The notes under the pieces: generated by a model
Told to the model about the DNA's origin: nothing
What the model saw: the letters and a program-made list of their open reading frames with translations, nothing else
Database searches by the model: none
Part shown: piece after piece, positions 1 to 11,329 of the stretch
How the letters are laid out: the number at the start of each line of letters is the position of its first letter
Position numbering within the stretch: the first letter of the stretch is position 1
Assembly: GCA_963070105.1 (NCBI GenBank)
Contig: OY718804.1
Coordinates: forward strand, 11,113,817 to 11,177,816
DNA: 64,000 bases
Direction of reading: 5' to 3'
DNA from: Litomosoides sigmodontis
Lineage: Eukaryota; Nematoda; Chromadorea; Rhabditida; Onchocercidae
Program-made: the position numbers and the translations under genes

Positions 1-285
1 AATAGCAAACACCTGTTTTCTTAGTCTCGTTAAATTCGTAGGTATTTTCAGAAGTTAATTATTTAGGAAAGAATTTTTTGGACTCGTGATTAGGGTATGA
101 ATATTCTTATGATCTCACGCTGCATTATAAATGAGTGATTTAAGAAAATACAAGTTTAATTTTATTAATTAGTCCAAAGAAGTCTAATTAGTAAACATTT
201 TAACTTTTCATTTTCTAAAGCCAACTGATTTATTGCAAGACTGCATTCCTTTATCATTTTTAGTCACAAAAATCTCAAATTTTAG
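1..285. other. 5' flank of pas-2, first coding exon not resolved
   Basis: This stretch should hold the promoter and the roughly 15 missing N-terminal codons of the proteasome gene, unless they lie outside the window. No ATG here reads cleanly into the expected N-terminus. A 13-nt piece at 25-37, flanked by an acceptor-like ttttcttag and a donor-like gtaggt, would read F-S-L-N and join in phase to exon 2. It is two residues shorter than the family's usual sequence, so I do not call it. Confidence 0.4.
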
Positions 286-2109
286 TCCTTCTGGCAAGTT
301 AATGCAAATTGAATATGCTCTAAATGCAGTGAAGAATGGGCAACCTTCAGTAGGATTGCGAGGTTTGGTATTATTTGCGTTTGTGAATAAATAACTGATG
401 GGAACACTGAAGTAGTGCTACACATTCAACCACCATAAATTCATTATGCCTCGTTTACTTGAAACGACATAATGCTGGCATGCCTAAGTATTTACCTGAA
501 ATATCTGATATACACTTCGTATTTGTTAAATATCTTTTATGATGCCAACTAATGTCATTTTGTATATCGCTGAATTATCCCTAATAACCTACGGCACGTT
601 TTGTTATTTTACTTTATTTAACGATTAATTTTATCGTTTTGTTCATTTTACGCAGGAATCCATGCTATTGTTCGGATGGTAAGTATTTTTATATTTTTAA
701 AGTCATTATTTCTAAAGTAAACAAATTCCAGCATCAGATGGTGTTGTTTTGGCTACCGAGAATAAGATATCGATACTGTATGAAGATCAACCGAAGGTGG
801 AGAAGATTAGTCAACATATCGGCTGTGTTTATAGTGGCATGGGGCCTGATTACAGGTAATTCCAAGAACATTTCGAAATATCTTATACAAAATTTGCTAG
901 AACTGCAGTGGGATTTTAATGTGTTCTTGGCAATGTAGTTTTCACCCTAAAATTGCCTACGCTTAATTCCTTTACAGCTAAGAATACGTACAGAACTGAT
1001 CAAATTTTTGGAGAAGCATCATCTTCTCTAAAAATACTATTTTCTTAGGTCTTTCAAGTTCTTTGTCAGAGAACAAACACTTCTGATTCTTCACAGTGCA
1101 TGTTTGTTTTATGTGTGTAGGCATGCCGCATCTAACTTGAAACATAAAGCTATAAATGCAACGAATAACTGGTGTGAGGTGTTGATATTTCGTGTATAAT
1201 ATGTAGCTACTTTAATCGCTGAATGACAAACAGAAAATTTTATCTGTTTCTCTGAATTTATCAGTTTAATATTGTATTTTCTCGTAGAATACTAGTTAAA
1301 AAGGCACGGAAATTGGCCATGGAGTATGAATTGATATATGGTGAAGAAATACCGACAACACAACTTGTAACAAAGTTAGCCGCAGTGATGCAAGAATATA
1401 CTCAGTCAGGGTATGTGATTTTTGTTTTAGTTCATGTTCTTTTTTAGTTAATTGTATAATGTGCACTGTCCTCTCTAACAACGAACATCCATCCTGAGGA
1501 ATAAGTGGTTTGAGCATGAAAAGAGAATAAATAATGCATAAGGGAGGACAAGAATGAAGATTTTACAACGATTATAAACCAATTGAATTATCACATGTGT
1601 TTGGTTTTTTTTATGTCTGCATTTTGTAATTCAAAATTTTCAAAAGTTTGCAGTGGTGTACGACCATTCGGTGTATCAATGCTTGTTGCTGGCTGGGATC
1701 GTGAGCCAAATTCTGGCCGACCACTTTTGTTTCAATGTGATCCCTCGGTAGTGTTTTCATTTTTTATGACGTTCAATTTATAAATTGTTTGGAAGTTTTT
1801 TTGTGAATGAACGATTTAAAATTAGAAGTGGTTTTGCCTTTATTAAACAATAACTTTGTTTAGGGAGCATATTTTGCGTGGAAAGCAACAGCTTTGGGAA
1901 AGAATGATGTCAATGCAAAAACATTTTTGGAGAAACGATTTAGTGATGCGCTAGAGCTGGATGACGGTATTCATACGGCGTTATTGACACTGCGTGAAAG
2001 CTTCGACGTTGGTATGACGGAAGACAACGTCGAAATAGCAGTGTGCAATAAAAATGGATTTATGCGTTTATCAAAGCAGCAAGTGAAGGATCATCTTGGT
2101 GCACTGTGA
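286..2109 (+). CDS. pas-2: Proteasome subunit alpha type-2 (PSMA2), 5' end incomplete
   Basis: Alpha-ring subunit of the 20S proteasome core, acting in cytosol and nucleus as part of the gate and frame of the degradation chamber. Exons seen: 286-362, 732-855, 1288-1410, 1654-1747 and 1864-2109; all junctions keep phase. The protein starts within the conserved alpha-subunit N-terminal helix ([19 protein letters not shown]), continues through ATENKISIL and [12 protein letters not shown], then [17 protein letters not shown], and ends TKQQ-like [12 protein letters not shown] before TGA. This matches PSMA2/PAS-2 from end to end except the first 15 or so residues. It lacks the catalytic threonine, as expected for an alpha subunit. 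A 23-nt pseudo-exon lies in the first intron (656-678). An attaaa polyadenylation-like signal follows at 2125-2130. Identification is firm; only the start is open. Confidence 0.96.
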
Positions 2110-2709
2110 TTATTGCTCTTTTTTATTAAAGCTGAAAATAATGCAATTCATTTTTTTTTCAGCATAAGTTAATTTGTATTTGGAACTCTTAAAATAGGAA
2201 TAGTGTTTGCCAAGGTCTGAGGTGTCCTTCAGGGATTTATCCTGGACATTCCCTTTGCCTTCTCTACTTTTTAAAACCTTAAAACAAACATATAAGATTT
2301 TAAGATTTTAGAAAGAGATTATAAGGTTTTAAAAATTAGAAAAATGTGTTGCTTGTTAATCTCCCTTTTTGTCGATCATCGGAATCTGTCCGTTGGATGT
2401 TTAAAGCATCGATTATCATGAATATAATTGGGATAACAATGTTTTCTAAAAATGAGTTTTTCTGATTCTTATAGAGTTGCAAATAAAATTCTGGAAGATG
2501 CAATGTGTTTTTTATATTTGGAAAATCCATGAAAGATTCTTCTAGAAAACCGTCAGTTTAATGTCACAATATTTAATAGAGATCAAATATATCGAAAAAA
2601 ATCTTTCATAGTGCGTGATACTTTCTGATCACTGCATTATCTTTTGCCTTTCGGAAAGTAAATTATCGTTATTTCATTGCAGACAGTAGTCTATGATATA
2701 AAGCAGACT
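2110..2709. other. Intergenic, pas-2 to sgt-1
   Basis: A 600-bp spacer between two genes on the same strand. It holds the pas-2 3' UTR and the sgt-1 upstream region. An acceptor-like atttcattgcag ends at 2682, 27 nt before the sgt-1 ATG, and could be a trans-splice site. No other gene is visible. Confidence 0.6.
2671..2682 (+). promoter_or_regulatory. Probable SL trans-splice acceptor of sgt-1
   Basis: The sequence atttcattgcag ends 27 nt before the predicted ATG and has no upstream coding exon to pair with, so it fits a spliced-leader acceptor. This is inference from nematode biology. Confidence 0.45.
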
Positions 2710-4278
2710 ATGTCAAAAACGAAGTAAGTTCATTTTATTTCCGTACAGTAACTCCCACTCTGAAATCTCTTTGTATGGGAAATTTCGTATATTCATTTTT
2801 AATGGAAACACATTAAATATTTTGAAGTGCACTTGACTGCAGCTCATCGATTTAATGTTGGAAGAGCAAAATTTGTTGCGCTGGTTTAAAATTTGTTGGT
2901 TTGAAAACAGTGTGTAAGGTATTTAGCTATTTTTAACAAAGGATGGAAAAAAGTGCTTTTCAGATATGATTTTTATCAAACAGAAACCCATGTTTTTGTG
3001 ACTATATTGAAGCGTGGTTTAACATTAGAACAATGTAAAGCGAATTATGTGGATGGTTGCTTAACAGTAGCAGCAGCCAGTGAAACTTTACTAAACGTGC
3101 GGCTATCCCATTTGATTAATCCTACGTCATTAGAACTGAAATGTTCTCCATCCAAAGTACGATTTCCCTCATCTCACCAGTTTTCTTCAATGTATTTTTG
3201 ATAATAGTGATTTTACTGTGAGATCGTTCCAAAATTAAACTTTTGGGATAGAAAATTTGTGGGGTTAAACATTTCAACATCATCCCTCTATTAATTTAAT
3301 TTAACATTCATATAGCATTGTACTCTTCACTTCACTATGGATATTTTCAGATTGAATTGAAAATGGAAAAAGTGGAATTAGAGCAGTGGGAAACGTTGGA
3401 GGAAAAGAGTGGAGAAAACAAAAATAAGGTCTTTTTAGGTGTTTTGTTTCATGAGGCAAAGTTGCTTGTTATGGCGTCTTTAATGTACGTTACTGTAGCT
3501 TGAGCAATATGAGAAAGGAAATCAATGCATCTTCGGTTATAGCTATAAACAAGTTGCGCTGACAGGTGGTCTGAAGCATCATTTCAGTAACACAGGAGGA
3601 CTAATTATAGTGAACGGTTTTTTTTTTGGTTCTACAATGCAGAGTTTTCACTTGTCTGTTCAACTCAAAACTGACTTTTACTTTCGACGATTCATAACTA
3701 CATTTTTAGCGTACACTGATTAGTTGGGATAAATTTGTTGGAGAGGTAGAAGAGGACGAAGAAAAAGGAGATGTCAATATACTTTTTCAGGTGAGCTCAT
3801 ATGTAAATTGGTAATCATTGTGGGAAATATTTTTCAGAATCATTAGCTCCGTTCTGCCTGTTCTGCCTAGAGCCTACTATGAAATTCTCCCTTGTCCATC
3901 ATTTGTATATCCAATCGTAATTCCATATCAATCCATACCAATCCATACCGATTTGCATACCATATGTGATCACATCAAGGTGTTTCATTTTTTCAAAATG
4001 AGATCTTCGGCTATCTTAAATGGTAACCTTTACCAGAACATAACTTGATTTGCTCATAACACCTGGTTTCAGTAAGACTTTGCAGCATGTTTATATTATT
4101 TATTTTTGAAGATCTTTTTCAGAAATTATATAAAGATGCAGATGATGACACGAGGAAAGCAATGGTGAAATCATACACAGAAAGTGGTGGAACAGTGCTA
4201 AGTACAAATTGGAAAGAAATAAGTAAAAAACGTACAGAAATTCGGCCCCCCGATGGAATGGAATTTAAAAAATGGTGA
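2710..4278 (+). CDS. sgt-1: SGT1 homologue, CS and SGS domains, HSP90 co-chaperone
   Basis: SGT1 links HSP90 to client assembly such as SCF ubiquitin ligases and kinetochore components. Exons: 2710-2723, 2964-3156, 3351-3428, 3710-3790 and 4123-4278, giving 173 residues with all junctions in phase. The short first exon encodes M-S-K-T and joins into KYDFYQTETHVFVTILKRG, the opening strands of the CS (p23-like) domain, which runs to about residue 90. A linker (ELEQWETLEEKSG, then ISWDKFVGEVEEDEEKGDVN) leads to the SGS domain: LFQKLYKDADDDTRKAMVKS, ESGGTVLSTNW, PPDGMEFKKW and stop. There is no TPR domain, unlike vertebrate and plant SGT1, so the protein is short. The start was chosen because it restores the first lysine of the CS domain across the splice junction. 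Confidence 0.95.
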
Positions 4279-5077
4279 AATCTAATTGGAATGTACCGGA
4301 ACTGTATAGGTTTATGATGTCTTGCTATTTACAACGAATTTGCCTGCTATCAGAAATAGGATTTATAGTTTTCGCATATTGTTAACTGTACTATCACTTA
4401 ATGTTTGATCTACGTTTCACCCAAACGAGAATGATCGAACGCACGGATTTCCTGAAGATTATTTCGAATGAGCTATTAACCATAATGGAAGACTTATTTT
4501 TTGCTTTTTATAAGTACATAAGTCTCTGAAAATGCGAGCAACTATTGAATTTCGAGGAATGAGATTAATGAATCTCCTGAAAATATCCAAATATAGTCAT
4601 ATTATCTTAAATTTGTACTCGCTTTTGTTTTCCTTTCATTTTTTTTTAAATAACTTCATGACTGAAAGCAACCTTCCCAAGGGAGGAAAATGAATACTTG
4701 AAATTCATACTTTGGCGAAACCTATTTATCATATATTGCCTTGTCCTTTACATTGCACTTATATTATAAAGAAAAAACATTTTTTCCTCTAAATATGACG
4801 AATGCAGTGAAACAACTCACACAGTCTTCACAAATATATATGCTATGAAGCATCGTACATAAAGCTAACTGATCAAGGTAAAACAAGAGCACCCACATCG
4901 TGGAACACGAGTCACATAAGTGGTTTGCACTAAGCTATATATGTTTTTTTTGAAACACCTTACACATAAGGAATCAACATCCAATCTTTTCCGTTTAAGT
5001 CATCTATATGAAAGTTTCAAATCTCAAGTCAGCACTTCAATAATTTTGTAAATAGTACTCTCGATCAGGAGCGCTAT
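4279..5077. other. Convergent 3' intergenic region
   Basis: This 800-bp spacer separates the 3' ends of sgt-1 (+) and taf-9 (-). It is AT-rich with several aataaa-like words on both strands. I see no coding exon or structured RNA. Confidence 0.6.
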
Positions 5078-6113
5078 TTATGGTATGTCGAAATCTTCAT
5101 CATCGGCTGCTTTTCGTTTTAACAGGTTGGTGATAGCTTCCGGTCGAGTTTGTCGAACTGTTTCTCCTGGTCGTACAATTGGTTCTTCCTTTCGGATCAA
5201 CTGTTCGTTGATTTCACGTAACTGCTCATTACTCTAAGATTTTTCAATTGAATGTGGATGAAAAAAATGAGCGAATTCTTTAAATTTTGGGAAATTAAAA
5301 TTTCATGACGTTGGGCAAATTAACGAAGAAATTGCCACCTTCCACCCCACATTTGGCTGTACCAAACAAAATCGGTCACTTGGCAACCGCAGTCCATAAT
5401 TCTGCCGAATTGCAGGAAGTGGTACAGCATTCTTTTGTTCTGCAAATTCTACCAATAACTGTCTACTAGGTCGTTCACTTTTCCAAAAACCTGTAAAGAG
5501 AAAGAAACGGAATGAAGTATCATTGAGCAGTGCATAAATATGAATAAGAAACATTTCCGATGAATAAAAGATACCATTAATAAGTATAGCATTCCAGAAT
5601 AATAATTGTAAGAGTAACTTTTGTAACCATAAAATTTCATTGTTAAATAATTATTGAGGGACATGAATAAACCATATACTTTTTGATTGGTTATCAGACT
5701 GATTATAAGGAAAGGCAGAGAATAAAAAATTGAACACCTGTATTATCAATGGCAAATTGTACATCAGCTTCATCAATCTGTTTCTTTCCCGCATGCTCAC
5801 TTATTGAACGAGCATCTTCCAGAATTTCTGCCGTATATCTGCAATATAATCACAATTATTAAAAGATTACTATCCTATCGTTGCACTTCATGACATCGCG
5901 AAACTTGTAAAGGATATTTACAATCTATTTAATGCATCACCGCGGTTACAAATATATCTTATAGTACGCTTCAGACTTGAATATACATTGCTGAAATAAC
6001 AACCTATATGCAAATTCGAGCATTTGCGAAATTACACGGGGTTCGTAATCGGCGACTCCCATTTCCTTTAGAATAGCCTCCATAACTTGTGCGTCATGCG
6101 GTATAGTACCCAT
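5078..6113 (-). CDS. taf-9: Transcription initiation factor TFIID subunit 9 (TAF9)
   Basis: TAF9 is a histone-fold subunit of TFIID and, in many species, SAGA; it pairs with TAF6. Exons in coding order: 6113-6004, 5838-5738, 5490-5339 and 5233-5078, giving 172 residues, all in phase. The first exon reads [20 protein letters not shown] then [17 protein letters not shown], the start of the H3-like fold. The second exon completes it with [20 protein letters not shown] and [13 protein letters not shown] (fold to about residue 70). The conserved TAF9 tail follows: [20 protein letters not shown], about residues 95-115. The acidic C-terminus ends [13 protein letters not shown]. Length is near the C. 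elegans protein and shorter than human TAF9. It is the most downstream of four minus-strand genes, 718 bp after mlc-5. Confidence 0.96.
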
Positions 6114-6831
6114 TTACGCCAATTTCTACTGTTGTCCACTTAATCGGTAACTTCAAGATAGCTAGAAACACAAACGGTAACTTACAGGATAACTTTCAAA
6201 TAATGGAATTAAAACTGAGATAGAAACGAGATCTAATTATTTATCTTCAAAGTTCTCATTAGCAGCAATTTCAGTTTGACGTAGAGAATTTAAATGACCA
6301 AATAACTTCTATAAAAATTAGTGCTATATTTGTGAAAATATAAAAGCAAAGACATTCCCGACTCCGTGGTATGGTAATTCCTACTACATTTATTATGCTA
6401 ATTGTTTAAACTACTGGAAAACCATGCAAAAACCATGGACTATCCCATTCGACTAATAACCGACATCAGTTAAAAGGGAACCGCACATTTTAAAAAATTA
6501 ATATTAAAATTCACCGCTCCTCAAGAACGTTATGTCAGAATCGACTTCGAAATTATATTAGTTTGCTTAGAAAGTAAAGTATATCAAATTGTATAAAAGC
6601 TTAATAAATTAGCAAGATACGAATACCAATTTTTCCTGTCAAGAATCCTGCTTGCGAAAAAAAAGGAAAGTAAAAGAATCTCCAAAGATCTATTTCTTGA
6701 AATGAATAAAAACGACTTTGTAAAATTTTTTTATACAAATAAAATGCAATCATAAAAATAATCTCCTGCGGCATTTACTATAATGACATGTGTAAAGAGA
6801 AAACGAGTTTTTTCAGAAGACCACTGCTTTT
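6114..6831. other. Intergenic, mlc-5 to taf-9
   Basis: 718 bp between the mlc-5 stop and the taf-9 start, both on the minus strand. It should hold the mlc-5 3' UTR and the taf-9 promoter or trans-splice region. On the minus strand gtgtttctag lies about 50 nt before the taf-9 ATG. No coding exon is visible. Confidence 0.55.
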
Positions 6832-7989
6832 TCAAGCATGCATGATGGCTCGCACAAAATCGGAAATGTTTACATTGCCGTGGGAATCGTCATGACCAAC
6901 CAGAAGTTGATCAACCTATCAAAAAAAGATCTTTTATTAAGAAGTGGCAACATTTGAAACATTTTTCATGAGATAATCAAAAAGTTTTCTTGTACTACTA
7001 TTCATACTATTCATGGATGTTAGATTTCACTAGTAAGTATCTGATAAATTCTATTGATAATTTCCTTTTTCAAATTAAAAAACTTTTAAAAAACTAGAAT
7101 TCATGACTTACTTCCTCATCTGACAAGCGTTCACCAAGAGTGGTTAACAGATGTCGTAACTCAGCAATATTAATTAAGCCATTTCCCTATAACAGTAAAT
7201 TTCACACATTTAAAAAATGATCACTAAAAAAGTTTTATAGCGACTTGTGGAGAAGTATATGACGAACTACCTACTTCTTTATCAAAATGAGACAATCCTT
7301 CCACGAATTCTTCCAAAGTATGGTTTTCACGGCATTTATTCACTGATTGATAAATAGGAACAAAATCTTCGAATGTAATACGAGTTTCTGAAAAAAAAAC
7401 ATGAATTGCTCCGACTAAAGAGATTAATGATAAAATTAAATTCAACATAATGTGTGGAATTATTCTGCAATTGCAACTAAGATTTCGTTAAACATCGGCT
7501 AGATTTACACTTCAAGTAAAAATCACGATATTAGTGCCACTGATAAAAAAAATGATAAGGAATAGTCAACACTGAACAGGTAAGCTATCCATTTTCGGGC
7601 ACGTTTTTCTGTAATGTATATCGGAAAAAAAGCAATACTGGATTACTTTGCGTACGAAAAAGTTAAATACAACAAAGAATTCCATCTTCCTTTCCTTTTT
7701 CTATCGAAAATATAACGGAAATCGCAAGAGTTAGATATATTCTTAGTAAACTATACCGGGATCAGTCCAATGTGAACAACATTTTTGGATTTCAGCTTCC
7801 GTTGGGTTTTGTCCGAGTGCACGAAGAACATCACCAACTTGTGCTACTCCTATTCGTTCATCTCCCTGAATACATGGGCTTCAATGCAGACAATAAAAAC
7901 ACCCATTAACCTTCTACGTTACATACCTTTGAATCGAAGTAGCAGAATACTTCACGACATTCCGATAGCTGTTCATCAGCTGACGTCAT
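6832..7989 (-). CDS. mlc-5: Essential myosin light chain, non-muscle type (MLC-5)
   Basis: An EF-hand light chain that binds and stiffens the neck of non-muscle myosin II. Exons in coding order: 7989-7927, 7865-7757, 7387-7275, 7186-7112 and 6915-6832, giving 147 residues with all junctions in phase. Key stretches are [20 protein letters not shown], then [72 protein letters not shown] and [14 protein letters not shown]. This is the four-lobed calmodulin-like layout, and the third EF-hand ([12 protein letters not shown]) keeps most acidic positions. It resembles C. elegans MLC-5 along its full length. The ATG was chosen because it starts the first helix at the usual distance from the GDER loop. 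The bodywall-muscle light chains (mlc-3) are less similar in the parts I can recall. Confidence 0.95.
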
Positions 7990-8685
7990 CCTTCTATGGA
8001 CTTATCACTTCGGTTAACTCTAAAACTTGGTAGTCTATTTAGTAAAGTTTTTCGAAAGAAATAATGCGGAATAAGTAAAATTAGAAAAGTAAATTTCCGA
8101 CAAATTTCAATCATGACACGTGAATACGAAGTCGTAAAAGTTGGAATTATTCACTACCTAGCCATTTAGAAAAGAAATAGAGGAACGATTTACTTGGAAC
8201 ATTGCAAAACATTCACATGAGACTATGATAATTTTCAAAACATCATAAAGTACAGAGCAGTAAACAGTGTAATCATTCTGCTGACTTTTACACTGTTATC
8301 TTTAAATTTTAAGCCCACTACAAATCATCCTTTATTGTATAGTGATTCATCCCGATCTTGAATTTGAATACATTTCACAATCATTAACTAACCATATAAT
8401 TTTAACATATCAACCTTGACCTAATTTTACTTAGTGACACTGACAGCGTGCTTCGGTTAACACGAATTAAAATTTCACTTGCTTTTGAAAAAAAAATTAT
8501 TGCACATAAGAATCGTAAGAAAATTTTTGCAAAAGAACTACTGAAATAAAGAGTCGAAAGTGAATATATTTACAGTGAGATCGCGGATCCTTACTAAAAA
8601 AGCCAACATTTAAAGTAAAGCAAAAAAGGGAACAAGGTCAACCACATTTCTCTTCTCTATTTTTACAATTCACATGAAAAATGAT
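7990..8685. other. Intergenic, hus-1 to mlc-5
   Basis: 696 bp between the hus-1 stop and the mlc-5 start on the minus strand. It is AT-rich, and I see no exon or repeat in it. Confidence 0.55.
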
Positions 8686-11111
8686 TTATGTTGTTCCGCT
8701 CACGATATAAACCAATGAAGCTTCATTTTGTTCTATTGAAAACACAACCATCTTGTCCGGTACAATCCCTGAAGCAACTGAGAAATTCAATTTCATATAT
8801 TAAATACCACAAGCTTTAGCTAAACATTCCTAAGTTATTCTACAATAATCACTGACAAATTGCAGTAGTAGTTTATTAATTTCGAATTTGCTTAGAACAT
8901 ACGCGTGTAGGAGCATAAACAGAAAAGCAGATCTTACTCAGCAATATACGCGACATTGTAAAGAGCGCAGAAAAGCTTCGAAGAAAGAGATAAATTGCTC
9001 TAATATCAACACGTACTGTTCGTAACGCACTTGGATCACCTGTATCACTCACTGCAATATGTCAACGTATCGTTCATTTTCCGCATAGCCACAAGTATCA
9101 AAAAACCTTTGCCATGCATAAAATTTAAAATTAAAATTAAGTCAAATCAAGGTTTAGTAACATAGAACTTTTAAGGTAAATTAAGAACAGGGAAGTAAGT
9201 GTTCGATGAAAATCACCACTTCCTGATTCCGTCTACCTTTAACGATCTAAGACCAGCAGTAAATTAATCTAATCAATTAAGACCAGAAACATGCTTGTCG
9301 ATAATAATTTCCCAAACCAAATTCTTATACCGGAAAATGTTTCTGCAAAACATTACAGTCACTAGGTTTCTGGAATTGTGTACTGTACTGTCCATGCAGC
9401 ATTTCTAATAGTGACCTGGAGCAAAAATATATTATGAAAATCAATTAAACATAATTTGTTATATAATAGTGATGAACAGTACCATGACCATTCTGCAATG
9501 AAGCAGCAGAAAGATTCGAGAAATGTACGGCAATATTTGCCATATCTAAGTCCCCACAAAATTGAAGTTCACCTTTTTGACTTCCTTTAATTTCCTGAAA
9601 AATATAAGTCTTGCTTTTATATTGATTTTATTATCGAGTCTAAAAAGCTTTTTTAAACCAAAATGACAGAATTATATTTATGAAAAAAAAACTTACCACA
9701 TATTTTACCCCCATATTCTTGAACGAAGTCACCAAACTACGTACTGTTGATAGCGATGGAAGATAGAGCATGACCTTAAATTTTTTTCAATGAATGACGA
9801 TTAGGAATTAAAAAAAAAGAATTGCACATTCCACTTGTTTCAAGCAGTTTTCTTCACTGTCTTGTCCCTTGCTAAACGGAAAAAAAAGTATATATTACGA
9901 TTAAAATTTGACATATATTGGTCAAATTTTCACCAAACACCTTCCTGCAAAATGATGATACTCTGCACCCTGCATTACCGTGCGATAGTACAATCTTTTC
10001 GCAGAGGATGTTTTAATACAGTGAACAAAAGCTGTCCTATTTACAAAAAATTAATTTATCGTTTTCTGGTATCCTATTATTTATTATATTGTCCCGCTCT
10101 AGCCTAGAAATAACCACAAATAAATTTTCTGAAAAATAATCATGCTAACCATCAAAACGGTTCGTTGAAGTTAACTATCAGCTCGAATATTAATTCTAAG
10201 CTGAAAAAATGCTACATGTTTCTGAAGCAGTAATTAATGAAGTACCGAAATATTATTTAAAGCGGGCATATCGTAAGTCTTCCAATATTTGGTTGGAATC
10301 AATATTACAGGCAAGTCATGAGTCATCCCGCACGACCTTTGCTCCACTTTCAAATGCGGTACATTACCAAGTTTGACCAAACGAATTTTTGTCGATCGAT
10401 CCTTCACACTCAAACTTCTGAACAAGTAATCTTTCTCCACTTCCATATAGATTTCGTTGAATTCCTCCGAAACACCCCCCATTATGTATGTTGAGAAAAA
10501 TTCTGCCTGAAGTCCGAAATTATAGAGCAATTTTTATCATTTTTAATCTACTAGTTCATAATAATACTCAATGTGCTTGAGAATTTCAACTTTTTGAGTG
10601 GTCACCCATTCACTGAGCACTATCATCTTTTTTTAAGGATAAAAAACTCAAAAATCTTCTACACATACAACATAACCTAATGTGAAATAAAACACAGCAA
10701 TCCACATTAAACTGTAGAAATCTCTCAAAACATATGCATTATCCCAAAAGTTTTGAAAGCTCACCACATTAAGTGCCACCTGTAAATAATTTCCATTATT
10801 AGCTAGTGGACAAGGATTGAGTAGGTAAATTGCATTAGACGTAATTCGCAACGTCACTTTCTCTTTGCATAACTTTGCAACAAATTCGGTTATTTCTGTA
10901 AAAAATTCACATCATTTACCGATAACCAAATAGATTCCTAGAGTGCATTTGAAAAATATTCGATTTTTGCAATTATATTGCGAATAAAGGCTACCGGAGA
11001 ATTCGTTGATTAAAAAATTTAGTGTTATAAAAAATACGAAACATTACGACAGAGCTTACTTGACAGAGTGTCTGCCGCACCACTTTCCGCCAAAACAGCA
11101 AGGAATTTCAT
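8686..11111 (-). CDS. hus-1: Checkpoint clamp protein HUS1 (9-1-1 complex)
   Basis: HUS1 forms the PCNA-like RAD9-HUS1-RAD1 ring that loads at damaged DNA and activates the ATR checkpoint in the nucleus. Exons in coding order: 11111-11060, 10895-10780, 10506-10246, 9774-9697, 9594-9483, 9051-8938 and 8768-8686. They give 271 residues, close to the 280 of human HUS1, with every junction in phase. The N-terminus MKFLAVLAESGAADTLS leads to KVTLRITSNAIYLLNPC, then AEFFSTYIMGGVSEEFNEIY and MTHDLPVILIPTKYW (human THDIPIKVIPRKLW), then VMLYLPSLSTVRSLV, GELQFCGDLDMANIAVHFSN, VRVDIRAIYLFLRSF, and finally IVPDKMVVFSIEQNEASLVY. It lies 218 bp after the RAD51-paralogue stop on the same strand, with an acceptor-like ttacag 2 nt before its ATG. 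Confidence 0.93.
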
Positions 11112-11125
11112 ATCTGTAATACAGT
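11112..11125 (-). promoter_or_regulatory. Probable SL trans-splice acceptor of hus-1
   Basis: On the minus strand actgtattacag is followed by AT and then the hus-1 ATG. A 3' splice site two bases before a start codon, with no upstream coding exon for this gene, is typical of trans-spliced nematode messages. In the short gap after the RAD51 paralogue it also fits a downstream operon gene. Confidence 0.6.
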
Positions 11126-11329
11126 AACTTTAATAACAACTTGAAAAGGGAAATTTAGAGAGACTATCGCGATCAATTTTGTTAATGGAATTTTATCAGC
11201 ATACACTTAAAAAAAGAAATTTTGAAGCATCAAGAGAGTCGTTACAATTGCAAGTACATGAGTGACACACAACTATGCCACAGAATATGCAACAAACTGC
11301 TTACAGCTAAAATTTATTCATAAATTATA

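Noticed and set aside
9361..9425. Minus-strand exon-like piece (VTIRNAAWTVQYTIPET then stop) inside hus-1
   Set aside because: Its frame does not follow from the upstream exon (it would stop after three codons). Exons at 9051 and 8768 restore the family sequence in phase. It is best seen as intron.
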